From assembly GCA_900313925.1 (NCBI GenBank), contig OMTF01000035.1, forward strand, positions 1 through 42,698: a stretch of 42,698 nucleotides of DNA, given 5' to 3'. Numbering within the stretch: position 1 is the stretch's first letter; every line of letters begins with the position of its first letter. The notes under the pieces are model-generated. The model was not told where the DNA came from, ran no database searches, and was given only the letters and a program-made list of their open reading frames with translations. Position numbers and translations under genes: made by a program. The stretch is from an uncultured Eubacteriales bacterium (GTDB lineage: Bacteria; Bacillota; Clostridia; Oscillospirales; Oscillospiraceae). Of the stretch, positions 36,136 through 42,698 are shown in pieces.

Positions 36136-37041
36136 ATGACGCAATTTGAAATTGAAGCTTTTCTGTCAGTGGTGCGCTGTGGGAGCATTTCCCGCGCTGC
36201 AGACGAACTGTACATTACACAGCCTGCCCTAAGCCGAAGGCTGTCTTCTCTTGAAAGAGAACTTGGATATCCGCTGATTGAACGGGAGAAAGGGCAGAGA
36301 GTGATTCGGCTGACGTCGCAGGGGCGGCGCTTTCTTCCCTGCGCGGTGCATTTTCTGGACTTGTACAGGGAAGCATCCAATCTTCAGATTAAAGGGGAAA
36401 AGCCGATTTTGCGTGTCGGAACCATCGGAAGCGTAAGTGTTTGCGTTATCGAGGAAATTCTGGGAACACTATCTCTGGAAAATAATCCCTATCACCTTGA
36501 AATTCACCAAATTCATTCCGTCGACGCGTACTTTTCCATCGCAGAAAATCGTGTGGATATCGCCTTCGTGGACAGTCTGGACAGAGAAAAACTCAACCGT
36601 TCCCGCATGGAGGCGGAGCCCGCTTTCATGGAGCCGTTCAGTTTTATCGGTGGGGAGATGTACTGCGGAAAAGAAATCATCCATCCATCGGAACTGAATC
36701 CACGCGCGGAGATAAGGCTCCCGTGGAATCACAGCTTTGACGTCTGGCACAGGCATTGGTTTGATGAATCCGTGTTTCCAAGAATTCGGATTGATCACGT
36801 AGCCCCGCTGGGAAGCCTTCTGCATGGAGACAGCTTTGCCGTTGTACCTCTGCCGCTCGCAGTGCTTTTAGAGAGACAGGGGGCGGTGCGATGCAAAATG
36901 GAAGAGGAGCCCGAAGCGGATGTCATTTTTTACGCTCATGCTTCGGAACTCGGGGAGGAACGTTCACGCTGTGCGAAGCATTTTTTATCTATGATGAAGC
37001 AGCATATTGCACGTTATGAAACCATGCAATGGCTTCTCTGA
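36136..37041 (+). CDS. LysR-family transcriptional regulator
   Basis: DNA-binding regulator, 301 aa. The N-terminal helix-turn-helix is complete: FLSVVRCGSISRAADELYITQPALSRRLSSLE (core: SRAADELYITQPALSRRLSS), followed by the ERELGYPLIER linker. The rest is the periplasmic-binding-like effector domain, slightly divergent. GAGG lies six bases before the ATG at 36136; the GTG at 36130 would sit in that site. It is divergent from the MFS transporter, which is the likely target together with itself. The inducer is unknown. Confidence 0.9.
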   Translation: MTQFEIEAFLSVVRCGSISRAADELYITQPALSRRLSSLERELGYPLIEREKGQRVIRLTSQGRRFLPCAVHFLDLYREASNLQIKGEKPILRVGTIGSVSVCVIEEILGTLSLENNPYHLEIHQIHSVDAYFSIAENRVDIAFVDSLDREKLNRSRMEAEPAFMEPFSFIGGEMYCGKEIIHPSELNPRAEIRLPWNHSFDVWHRHWFDESVFPRIRIDHVAPLGSLLHGDSFAVVPLPLAVLLERQGAVRCKMEEEPEADVIFYAHASELGEERSRCAKHFLSMMKQHIARYETMQWLL

Positions 37042-37054
37042 ACGCAAGAAAAGA

Positions 37055-37107
37055 AATACCTATACAGAGCGTCGGGGCATCGGACTCCGACGCTCTGTAT
37101 AGGTATT
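37055..37107. terminator. Perfect 21-bp inverted repeat between convergent genes
   Basis: The arms at 37055-37075 and 37087-37107 are fully complementary over 21 bp (outer end AATACCTATACAG) with an 11-nt loop. Only TTGTT follows on the plus strand. The position after lysR and before the end of the C_GCAxxG_C_C gene suggests a bidirectional terminator, but the arm length is unusual. Confidence 0.6.
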
Positions 37108-37189
37108 GTTACAGAAAAGCAAGCGAAGAATCACTTGCCGTATTTGTTAAGCTCCAGCCGAAACAGCGGAAACCGTGCGGCTGAAAATG

Positions 37190-37573
37190 TCAGGAAAGAA
37201 TTTTCTCCGCAATGGAAACCGCATATCTGATGCAGTCATCGCAGGAGCAGAGAGCCTGCCCTGCTGCTCCATCCTTAATATCCTCGCAGATCAGCGCTCC
37301 GACCTGGTTTAAAAATTCATTTAGAATTTTCGTTGAAGCGGCGCGGACATCCCGGTTCTTGTTGTCCGCAAGACTGAGGACCATTTCCGCACCGCAGAGA
37401 GCGCCGCAGGGGCCTTTTCCGCAACCAAGTCCTCCGCCGAAGGCGCTACCTAAGCGCATTGCCTGCTCTTCCGTAAGACCGAGCTCCTCTTGAAAGACGC
37501 GGATCACCGCCTGACAGCAGTTGCAGGGAGAAGCTCCATGCTTAATTTGCATTGCAAGTTCCTGCTTTGTCAT
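37190..37573 (-). CDS. C_GCAxxG_C_C family protein
   Basis: Small cysteine-rich protein, 127 aa, of the family named for its cysteine pattern. Visible: PCNCCQAV near the N-terminus, GCGKGPCGALCGA in the middle, and CSCDDC near the C-terminus. Members are thought to be redox or metal-related proteins; the true function is not known. GGAGG lies six bases before the ATG at 37573; the longer frame start would add 13 residues. The structured RNA upstream on the same strand may read towards it. Confidence 0.88.
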   Translation of the reverse strand: MTKQELAMQIKHGASPCNCCQAVIRVFQEELGLTEEQAMRLGSAFGGGLGCGKGPCGALCGAEMVLSLADNKNRDVRAASTKILNEFLNQVGALICEDIKDGAAGQALCSCDDCIRYAVSIAEKILS

Positions 37574-37656
37574 AAGTTTCCTCCTATTCCATGACTCATC
37601 ACGCCGTAACAACGGCGCAGGCAGATAAAATTTCCCACTTACCCTGGATATATGAA

Positions 37657-37684
37657 ATCCACCGCGAAGTGTGTGGCGGTGGAT
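37657..37684 (-). terminator. Hairpin downstream of the structured RNA
   Basis: Minus strand ATCCACCGC (37684-37676) and GCGGTGGAT (37665-37657) form a 9-bp perfect stem with a 10-nt loop, followed by TTCATAT. It may end the RNA, although the U-run is weak. Confidence 0.4.
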
Positions 37685-37727
37685 GCAGCAGCCGACGGAA
37701 ATCCATCGATCTGTAAAACTCGAAATA

Positions 37728-37897
37728 CACCTGCGCTTTGAGTCCTAGCCGCAGCCAGGTGGGTGCTCTCATCTATCTTTCTGCCTTCCCCTGCCAAAGT
37801 ACTGCGTACCGAGGGCGTGACATCCGTACAGAGATCGCTTGAGCTCCCTTTAAAAATATTTGTAGGTCCAAATTGGCAGGCTAACGTACTCCGAGCA
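37728..37897 (-). ncRNA. ssrS: Structured small RNA, 6S-like candidate
   Basis: About 170 nt without a plausible reading frame, behind a near-consensus promoter. The sequence folds as a rod: GGTGCTC (37899-37893, at or just before the start) with GAGCACC (37768-37762), internal loops of about 12 and 20 nt, then CCTGCCAA (37880-37873) with TTGGCAGG (37797-37790) and an irregular distal part. A further hairpin CACCTG/CAGGTG (37761-37728) follows. The rod with a central bubble is what 6S RNA looks like when it mimics an open promoter. The first arm starting so close to the predicted start site is a caveat. The RNA is better supported than the name. Confidence 0.45.
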
Positions 37898-37902
37898 CCT
37901 TC

Positions 37903-37931
37903 ACTATAGCAGACAAGAAACCTGATTTCAA
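37903..37931 (-). promoter_or_regulatory. Promoter of the structured RNA
   Basis: Minus strand: -35 TTGAAA (37931-37926), a 17-bp spacer, -10 TATAGT (37908-37903). The start of transcription is predicted near 37897. Confidence 0.7.
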
Positions 37932-37999
37932 TATTTTTGCGTGCAGAGTCGGCCTTTGGCTGCACCCCTGCCACGCTGCCGCTAGGAATTCGGAAATAC

Positions 38000-38028
38000 A
38001 AGACAAAGAACGATTCAGGGAGTATAAT
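38000..38028 (+). promoter_or_regulatory. Promoter of the GNAT-EamA genes
   Basis: -35 AAGACA (38000-38005), a 17-bp spacer, -10 TATAAT (38023-38028), 36 bp before the acetyltransferase start. Confidence 0.5.
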
Positions 38029-38064
38029 AAAAATCCATAATTTTCAAAAAAGAGGAGGAAGACA

Positions 38065-38604
38065 ATGTTCCGCCCGGCAGTTGATAAGGATGTTGAAGCC
38101 ATTGCATCAATTTATAATGAGATTTTTGACGCGGAAGAAAAAGGCCTGCTTACCACGGGATGGATCCGCGGGATTTACCCTACACGAAAAACAGCACAGG
38201 AAGCGATAGATGCTCGGGAAATGATAGTGGAAGATATACAGGGAACTATTGTGGCAAGCGGCCGCATCAATACGAATCAGATGCCGGAATATGCAATGGT
38301 TTCCTGGAAGTATGATGCCGGGGATATGGAAGTTCTTGTTCTGCACACGCTGACAGTTTCCCGAAAAGCGGAAGGTAGAGGATACGGAACCGAGTTTATC
38401 CGCTACTATGAAAAAATGGCTGCGGAGCGGGGCGCGCCAGCCGTCCGTATAGATACGAATGCGAAAAACAGGAACGCACGCAGGCTTTACGCATATCTCG
38501 GATACCGAGAAGCGGGCGTTGTCCAGACGGTATTCAACGGTATACCCAATGTTTCTCTGGTGCTCCTTGAAAAGAAAATATTACCGTTCGATCAAAATCG
38601 ATAG
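38065..38604 (+). CDS. GNAT-family N-acetyltransferase
   Basis: Predicted acetyltransferase of unknown substrate, 179 aa, one GNAT domain over the whole length. The acetyl-CoA segment is LTVSRKAEGRGYGTEFIRYYE, quoted in part as SRKAEGRGYGTEFI, followed by RIDTNAKNRNARRLYAYLGYRE, of which NARRLYAYLGYRE is typical of small GNATs. AGGAGG is seven bases before the ATG. It is unrelated in sequence detail to the longer GNAT at 6597-7412. It probably shares a transcript with the EamA gene 83 bp downstream. Confidence 0.88.
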   Translation: MFRPAVDKDVEAIASIYNEIFDAEEKGLLTTGWIRGIYPTRKTAQEAIDAREMIVEDIQGTIVASGRINTNQMPEYAMVSWKYDAGDMEVLVLHTLTVSRKAEGRGYGTEFIRYYEKMAAERGAPAVRIDTNAKNRNARRLYAYLGYREAGVVQTVFNGIPNVSLVLLEKKILPFDQNR

Positions 38605-38687
38605 GAACCAGAAAATTATCCGCAGGGGTTAGGCCAGAAAGCTTCGCCTACGCACGGCATGCGGAATGATCCGGGAGGCGGTTTGCA

Positions 38688-39644
38688 GTGAAGAGTTATA
38701 AGGGTACCGCAATGCTTTTGCTTGCGGCGTTTATATGGGGCATGGCTTTTGCTGCGCAGGAGATCGCGGCTGAAGCTGTTTCGGCGTTTACATTCAATGC
38801 CGTTCGAAGCTATTTTGCAATTGGGTTCCTCGGAATACTTCTTGCCCTGCGCCGAAAGGGAGGGGTAGCAAGAAAAACGGAAAAGCCTACTTCGAAGACA
38901 CGAAAGCGGGCATTGCTTGCCGGGCTTTTCTGCGGCCTTGCGCTTTTTGCTTCGGTCAATCTTCAGCAGACGGGTATCGCACTTTATCCGTCAGGCGCAG
39001 CGGCTTCCGGCCGTGCCGGCTTTCTCACGACAACCTATGTCGTGATTGTTGCCCTGCTTTCTTTTCTGGAAGGCAAAAAAATACGCCCGGTTACCATTGC
39101 TGCGGCGTTTGTCTGTCTTGCAGGACTTTATCTGCTATGCGTTACGAATGGATTTTCAGGGATGTATGCTGGCGACATCCTGATGCTTGGATGTGCACTT
39201 TGCTTCAGCGTGCAGATCATGCTGGTAGATCACTTTTCGGATATCGACAGCACTCTTCTCTCCCTGCTGCAGTTTTCTACCGTTGCCATATTCTCCACAG
39301 CGGGGATGCTGCTGCTAGAAAAACCGCGCCTTGCAGATATCCTTACCGTCTGGGTACCGATTGCATATGCCGGAATTTTCTCCAGTGGCGTAGCGTATAC
39401 GCTGCAGATTGCGGGCCAGCGGACTACGGAACCAGCCCCTGCCTCCATTGCCATGAGCATGGAGTCCGTGTTTGCGGCCTTGGGCGGCTGGGTGCTTTTG
39501 GGGGAAACAATGAGCGGCAGAGAAATCATAGGCTGTGCTCTAGTATTTCTCGCAGTGCTGATGGCTCAGCTTCCCCCGCTCCCACAGAAAATTTCGGTCC
39601 AGAAGGATGACGTAAGACTGGAAAATCAGGAGAAAAGAAAATAG
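38688..39644 (+). CDS. EamA/DMT-family transporter
   Basis: Membrane transporter of the drug/metabolite superfamily, 318 aa with ten predicted helices in two EamA repeats. Typical first-helix sequence AAFIWGMAFAAQE, QQTGIALYPSGAAASGRAGFLTTTYV (in part: GIALYPSGAAASGRAGFL), and the second-repeat VAYTLQIAGQRTTEPAPAS are present. Such proteins export amino acids or other metabolites; the substrate is unknown. The start is GTG at 38688, nine bases after GGAGG. A hydrophilic C-terminal tail ends the protein. Confidence 0.88.
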   Translation: MKSYKGTAMLLLAAFIWGMAFAAQEIAAEAVSAFTFNAVRSYFAIGFLGILLALRRKGGVARKTEKPTSKTRKRALLAGLFCGLALFASVNLQQTGIALYPSGAAASGRAGFLTTTYVVIVALLSFLEGKKIRPVTIAAAFVCLAGLYLLCVTNGFSGMYAGDILMLGCALCFSVQIMLVDHFSDIDSTLLSLLQFSTVAIFSTAGMLLLEKPRLADILTVWVPIAYAGIFSSGVAYTLQIAGQRTTEPAPASIAMSMESVFAALGGWVLLGETMSGREIIGCALVFLAVLMAQLPPLPQKISVQKDDVRLENQEKRK

Positions 39645-39707
39645 TAATGGTAAGAGAGGAGATTCTGAAATTTCTGCGGGAAGTTCCTGCAGTGGAGAAG
39701 GGCGCAC

Positions 39708-41096
39708 TTAGGAAGAGAGTGGAATCCAAACGGTAAACGTACTGCCGGAGCCGAGTTCGCTTGTCACGGAAACACGTCCATTTTGAACCTCAGCCATCTC
39801 TTTTACCATAGAAAGCCCCAGTCCGGTTCCCCCGATCTTTCCCTCTGGATTATGCCCCTGCCAGAAGCGCTGCCAGATTTTTTCCTGATCTTCTTTTGCA
39901 ATTCCGATCCCGTCATCGGCAACTTCTAAGACAGCCATGTCCTCTCTGCGTTTCAGCCGTACGGACACGTTCCCATGTTCATTGCCGTAACGATAAGCGT
40001 TCTGCAGAAGATTGATCAGGATGCGCGATGTCAGCGTCGGGTTAAAGCAGGCATTCACATTCTGCTCGATATCCAGCTTCATCTGAATTCCCCGATCCTC
40101 TTCGGGAATAAATTCATCGCAGCAGGCTTCAATGAAAGTACTTAGATTTGCATTCTGCAGGGGATAGCGATCGGTTCCCTGCTGAAGGCGGGTAGTGTCC
40201 AGCAGATCCGAGGCAAGCTGTGCCATTTTTTCACTCTGTTCTTTAATGCTTTCCAGTGCTTCCTGGTAATCTTCAGGTGCTTTAGCCTTCAGCATAGCGT
40301 GCTCGCATTCCGCCTGAATAATGGCGATCGGGGTCCGAAGCTCATGCGAGACGTCGGAGGAGAACTGTCGCTCTGCATTAAATGAAGTTTCCAGACGCTC
40401 AAACATCTGGTTGAAGGTTTTTTCAAGTCTCTTTATTTCCCTCGCCCCGGTACCGGATTCAATCCTTGCCGACAGATCATCACCGCCGGAAATGCTATCG
40501 ACCTTATCCATGATTTTATCGAGAGGCTTTAAAGCAGCATTGGCTATCAGCCATCCGCCGATAAGTGCGACCAGGATCAGCACGGGAAACAGCGACCAGG
40601 TCAAAGTTACAATGGTGCTGGTAACGCTGCTTTTCACATCCGAGCGACTTTGTGAGGAGAGAATGCCGCGAACCCAGAAGGTACCGGCATACGTTGCGGT
40701 AGGCAGATCGTAGACGTAATACAATACGTTATTGATTTGAACCGTAGTGATTTGCGAAGAATGGAAGTCTTCTGCTACGGCACTCCCTTCGGGAAAGCTG
40801 CCGCGGAGTAAATTTCCCTGTGCGTCATAGTAGCTGAAATATACACCGTCCTTATACATGGAAACTTCATCCCAGTCAATGCCGTCATCATCCAAATCAA
40901 ATTGATTCGCATTTCGTGTAACAGCCTTGATAAGAAAACCTTCCGGATCGTTTACGGAGCCGGCGTTTCCGAGAAAATATACGAAAAGGAGGGTAATTCC
41001 GAATTCCAGAACCATGATAATCCCGAACCACAAAGTAATCATGGAACGCATGGACATTTCCCGCTTCTGCTTTTTATTTTTTTTCGTATCAGTCAT
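39708..41096 (-). CDS. Two-component sensor histidine kinase
   Basis: Membrane sensor, 462 aa. TM1 (about 17-43) and TM2 (about 162-186) flank an outer domain of about 115 residues that contains D67-L-D-D-D-G72, a DxDxDG calcium-binding-like motif. A HAMP linker follows (about 187-240), then HisKA with SSDVSHELRTPIA (phosphorylated His251) and an HATPase domain with NLLQNAYRYG (N box), DDGIGI (G1) and GGTGLGLSMVKE (G2). Its ATG overlaps the response regulator stop by 8 bp, so the pair is coupled. The signal is unknown; the acidic motif suggests a cation. Confidence 0.93.
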   Translation of the reverse strand: MTDTKKNKKQKREMSMRSMITLWFGIIMVLEFGITLLFVYFLGNAGSVNDPEGFLIKAVTRNANQFDLDDDGIDWDEVSMYKDGVYFSYYDAQGNLLRGSFPEGSAVAEDFHSSQITTVQINNVLYYVYDLPTATYAGTFWVRGILSSQSRSDVKSSVTSTIVTLTWSLFPVLILVALIGGWLIANAALKPLDKIMDKVDSISGGDDLSARIESGTGAREIKRLEKTFNQMFERLETSFNAERQFSSDVSHELRTPIAIIQAECEHAMLKAKAPEDYQEALESIKEQSEKMAQLASDLLDTTRLQQGTDRYPLQNANLSTFIEACCDEFIPEEDRGIQMKLDIEQNVNACFNPTLTSRILINLLQNAYRYGNEHGNVSVRLKRREDMAVLEVADDGIGIAKEDQEKIWQRFWQGHNPEGKIGGTGLGLSMVKEMAEVQNGRVSVTSELGSGSTFTVWIPLSS

Positions 41097-41760
41097 CTTT
41101 TAATATCCAGCCTACGCCCCAGACCGTATGGATAAGCTTCTTGTCGTAACCTGTATCCATTTTTTTACGCAGATAGCCTATATATACATCGATAACGTTG
41201 CTGGCTCCTTCATAATCAAAATTATATAAGCTGTTTTCAATCATTTCTCTCGTTAGCACAACGCCTTTATTGCGCATCATATACTCGAGAAGAGCGTATT
41301 CTCTTCGGGTCAGCTCAATGACCTGGCCTGCCCGCTTTACGACTTTACTTGCCGTATCCAGCTCAAGATCCGCAGCCGTATAGACGCTTGACTTATTTTC
41401 AGAATATTTCCGCATGATCGCGCGAACTGCAGCGATCAGCTCCCGAAAACTGAAAGGCTTTACCATATAGTAGTCGCCTCCACTTTCGAGTCCGGTGACG
41501 CGGTCATCAATACTGTCTTTTGCCGTTAAAAAAAGAACGGGTGTAGTTTTTCCTTCCGCACGCATAGTCCGTACGGCGTCTAGGCCGTTCATCTCCGGCA
41601 TCATAACATCCATAATTATGGCGTCATAATCCGCAGAACGAACATATTCAAGGGCGTCCGCTCCGCTATAACAGCTGTCTACGGTAAAGCCTTCATCTTC
41701 CATCATGTCGCGGATGAGCCGGTTCAGCCTCTTTTCATCTTCTGCGATTAGTAATCTCAA
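41089..41760 (-). CDS. OmpR/PhoB-family response regulator
   Basis: Cytoplasmic regulator partnered with the kinase, 223 aa. The receiver domain has acidic EDE at 7-9, the phosphorylated D51 in IIMDVMMPEMNGL, Thr in FLTAKD and Lys in MVKPFSF. The C-terminal winged helix has LELDTASKVVKRAGQVIELTRREYALLEYMM (core: LTRREYALLEYMM) and VIDVYIGYLRKKMD. The start is probably a TTG at 41760, seven bases after AAAGGA, giving the standard MRLLIAEDE; a GTG seven codons upstream has no site. Single promoter upstream. Confidence 0.93.
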   Translation of the reverse strand: MRLLIAEDEKRLNRLIRDMMEDEGFTVDSCYSGADALEYVRSADYDAIIMDVMMPEMNGLDAVRTMRAEGKTTPVLFLTAKDSIDDRVTGLESGGDYYMVKPFSFRELIAAVRAIMRKYSENKSSVYTAADLELDTASKVVKRAGQVIELTRREYALLEYMMRNKGVVLTREMIENSLYNFDYEGASNVIDVYIGYLRKKMDTGYDKKLIHTVWGVGWILKDD

Positions 41761-41819
41761 AGTGACATCCTTTCTGTTCACGGAATTTTTCTGCGTGAAG
41801 TTTCGGAATTCATGATCCG

Positions 41820-41848
41820 ATTATACATGAATCTGCCGTGATTTCCAA
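41820..41848 (-). promoter_or_regulatory. Promoter of the two-component operon
   Basis: Minus strand: -35 TTGGAA (41848-41843), a 17-bp spacer, -10 TATAAT (41825-41820), about 60 bp upstream of the TTG start. Confidence 0.65.
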
Positions 41849-41885
41849 AGCGAACGGAATACAGCCGGGGCCCTAGGTAGAGAAA

Positions 41886-41919
41886 GCGGCAGACCTTTAT
41901 TAGATGAAAGACCTGCCGC
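41886..41919 (-). terminator. Terminator of the small-protein gene
   Basis: GCGGCAG (41886-41892) pairs with CTGCCGC (41913-41919), with a further CTTT/AAAG pairing inside; on the minus strand TTTCTCT follows. It separates the small-protein genes from the two-component operon. Confidence 0.6.
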
Positions 41920-41975
41920 ACGATAAGGGGAGTTGGGTTATTCTTCAAATGGAGTATCAGACAAGACTGTTCTGT

Positions 41976-42179
41976 TTACCCGTTCGCAAAATGCCTGCAG
42001 AAAAGAATCTTTGCATTGCTTCCGTCAACAAGACCGCGAACGGTGCTTAAATTCGTGCGGATGGAAACGTCGATAATGTCGGAATCACAGGTGCACTGCG
42101 CCTGCTTGATTTCCTCCTGCTGCAGGCCTGCTTTCAGCCGGATAATATCGACTGCAGCCTTTTTCGTAATAACTCTCAT
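41976..42179 (-). CDS. Small protein A of a tandem paralogous pair, unknown function
   Basis: 67 aa, no family recognised, no signal peptide or membrane segment. AAGGAG lies eight bases before the ATG at 42179, so it is probably translated. Residues 7-47 align with residues 16-57 of the neighbouring 98-aa protein almost without gaps, with 14 identities in 41 columns; shared are AVxI, EIK/EVK, C-T/S, SD and V-x-[IL]-[KR]-T. The predicted shape is helix then beta strands. Three cysteines are present (29, 31, 61). It has a possible own promoter and a terminator. Confidence 0.72.
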   Translation of the reverse strand: MRVITKKAAVDIIRLKAGLQQEEIKQAQCTCDSDIIDVSIRTNLSTVRGLVDGSNAKILFCRHFANG

Positions 42180-42215
42180 AATATCTCTCCTTATACTGCT
42201 GGGGGGTTCCTACAA

Positions 42216-42260
42216 TAAGAATTCTATTCGAAAATATTAAGAAATTGCTGAGAATTCTTA
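42216..42260. promoter_or_regulatory. Paired AGAATTCT palindromes between the small-protein genes
   Basis: AGAATTCT occurs at 42218-42225 and 42251-42258, 33 bp apart (about three helical turns); each is a perfect palindrome, and as TAAGAATTCT/AGAATTCTTA they also form a 10-bp inverted repeat. The first overlaps a minus-strand TAGAAT that could be the -10 of small protein A. Candidate operator; it could also be an RNA hairpin. Confidence 0.35.
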
Positions 42261-42269
42261 ATAATTCCC

Positions 42270-42566
42270 TTAATAGTTGACGGCCTGCAAGGGAAGATTG
42301 CTACGGATGTAGATTGCGTTGCCCAGATAGGCTGGACGAACGGGGTAGACCAGAAGGCCCAGGGTCATTCTTGTATCCGGGTTCAGGTAGCTTTCCACTT
42401 CCTGACAATCTGTTTTCAGAAAGACATGAATTAGACCATCGGATGTTACGCTACAGCGGGAAAGTTTGACTTCCGTAGGGCGAATATTTGCTTCTTTCGT
42501 GACGATGCCAACAGCTGTTTTGGCGGACAGCCTTGTGCTGCGGACAGAATGAATGGAATTAGACAT
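42270..42566 (-). CDS. Small protein B of a tandem paralogous pair, unknown function
   Basis: 98 aa, no family recognised, no signal peptide or membrane segment. AAAGGAG lies six bases before the ATG at 42566. The central part (residues 16-57) is homologous to small protein A; the C-terminal extension (about 60-98) is hydrophobic-beta in character (MTLGLLVYPVRP, NAIYIRSNLPLQ) and is missing from A. Cysteines at 38 and 54; C38 aligns with C29 of A. It probably has its own upstream promoter at the window edge, where a TAGAAT (42694-42689) is visible. Confidence 0.72.
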   Translation of the reverse strand: MSNSIHSVRSTRLSAKTAVGIVTKEANIRPTEVKLSRCSVTSDGLIHVFLKTDCQEVESYLNPDTRMTLGLLVYPVRPAYLGNAIYIRSNLPLQAVNY

Positions 42567-42581
42567 ATTGTGCTCCTTTCA

Positions 42582-42641
42582 TTAATATGCTGAAAGCCTT
42601 TCCTTCGTTTCGTCAGTTGAGCAATTGTCTTTAATATTCAT
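42582..42641 (-). CDS. Possible 19-codon leader ORF
   Basis: An ATG frame of 19 codons (MNIKDNCSTDETKERLSAY) ends at a TAA just before the ribosome binding site of small protein B. No Shine-Dalgarno precedes it. It may be a leader peptide or accidental. Confidence 0.2.
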   Translation of the reverse strand: MNIKDNCSTDETKERLSAY

Positions 42642-42676
42642 CGTCTTGCAAAGCACCGGGGAAGGTGCGCAAGACG
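42642..42676 (-). promoter_or_regulatory. Leader stem-loop of the small-protein B transcript
   Basis: CGTCTTGC (42642-42649) pairs with GCAAGACG (42669-42676) and GCACC with GGTGC inside, with a 3-nt bulge and a 6-nt loop: 13 bp in all. It starts just after the predicted transcription start and has no U-run. Confidence 0.45.
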
Positions 42677-42698
42677 GCTGTGGAGAAAATTCTATTTA

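Noticed and set aside
39646..39735. 29-codon frame between the EamA gene and the kinase
   Set aside because: No ribosome binding site, and its end overlaps the kinase gene on the other strand.

Overview
The window reads as a chromosomal segment of an anaerobic, low-to-mid GC Firmicute of the class Clostridia. The support is the gene set: a K+-type membrane pyrophosphatase, the electron-bifurcating transhydrogenase pair NfnA/NfnB, Mini-ribonuclease III, the RqcH quality-control factor, a C_GCAxxG_C_C protein and an elongator tRNA-Met of Firmicute type. Many sigma-A-like promoters have 16-17 bp spacers, and most genes have strong GGAGG-type ribosome binding sites. I cannot name a genus from sequence alone. 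No rRNA, CRISPR array, insertion sequence, integrase or prophage gene was seen.

Layout. 1-6200 (minus strand): hppA pyrophosphatase, a FadR-type GntR regulator, a 690-bp gap with a possible small plus-strand gene, then nfnA-nfnB. 6600-10200 (minus): cca, family-4 uracil-DNA glycosylase, a DUF2156 protein and a GNAT acetyltransferase; two junctions overlap and the glycosylase-DUF2156 gap has its own promoter. 10400-13100 (plus): murC and an S-adenosylhomocysteinase, diverging from cca over overlapping promoters. 13100-16220 (minus): a cation-efflux transporter, an FMN-dependent alpha-hydroxy-acid oxidizing enzyme with a cysteine-rich N-terminus, and a radical SAM protein. 16400-22320 (plus): trmL, then the lower-glycolysis run pgk-tpiA-gpmI-eno. 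22400-26500 (plus): tRNA-Met, tRNA-Glu, prfA, a fused TsaC/Sua5-CoaE enzyme and an M18 aminopeptidase; the last three are joined by 4-bp ATGA overlaps. 26560-28480 (minus): cdsA and a diacylglycerol-kinase-family lipid kinase. 28590-34590 (plus): uppP, ftsK/spoIIIE, mrnC, rqcH. 34750-39650: an MFS transporter divergent from a LysR regulator, the C_GCAxxG_C_C protein, a strongly promoted structured RNA, a GNAT and an EamA exporter. 39700-42698 (minus): two unknown small proteins, then a response regulator and a sensor kinase.

How the genes work together. HppA and NfnAB fit an anaerobe that recovers energy from pyrophosphate and balances NADH, NADPH and ferredoxin. pgk-tpiA-gpmI-eno covers triose phosphate to phosphoenolpyruvate, but gapA is not in the run. 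prfA, TsaC, TrmL, Cca, MrnC and RqcH give the segment a strong translation and RNA flavour. UppP, CdsA, the lipid kinase, MurC and FtsK concern envelope and chromosome handling.

The least ordinary items are: the TsaC-CoaE fusion, whose kinase half has lost motifs; two adjacent small proteins of 67 and 98 aa that are recognisable paralogues of no family I know, next to a two-component system; a 6S-like RNA candidate behind a near-consensus promoter; hairpins between a strong Shine-Dalgarno and the start codon at eno (and a similar layout at tpiA); paired palindromes upstream of tpiA; and a sensor kinase whose outer domain carries a DxDxDG motif.
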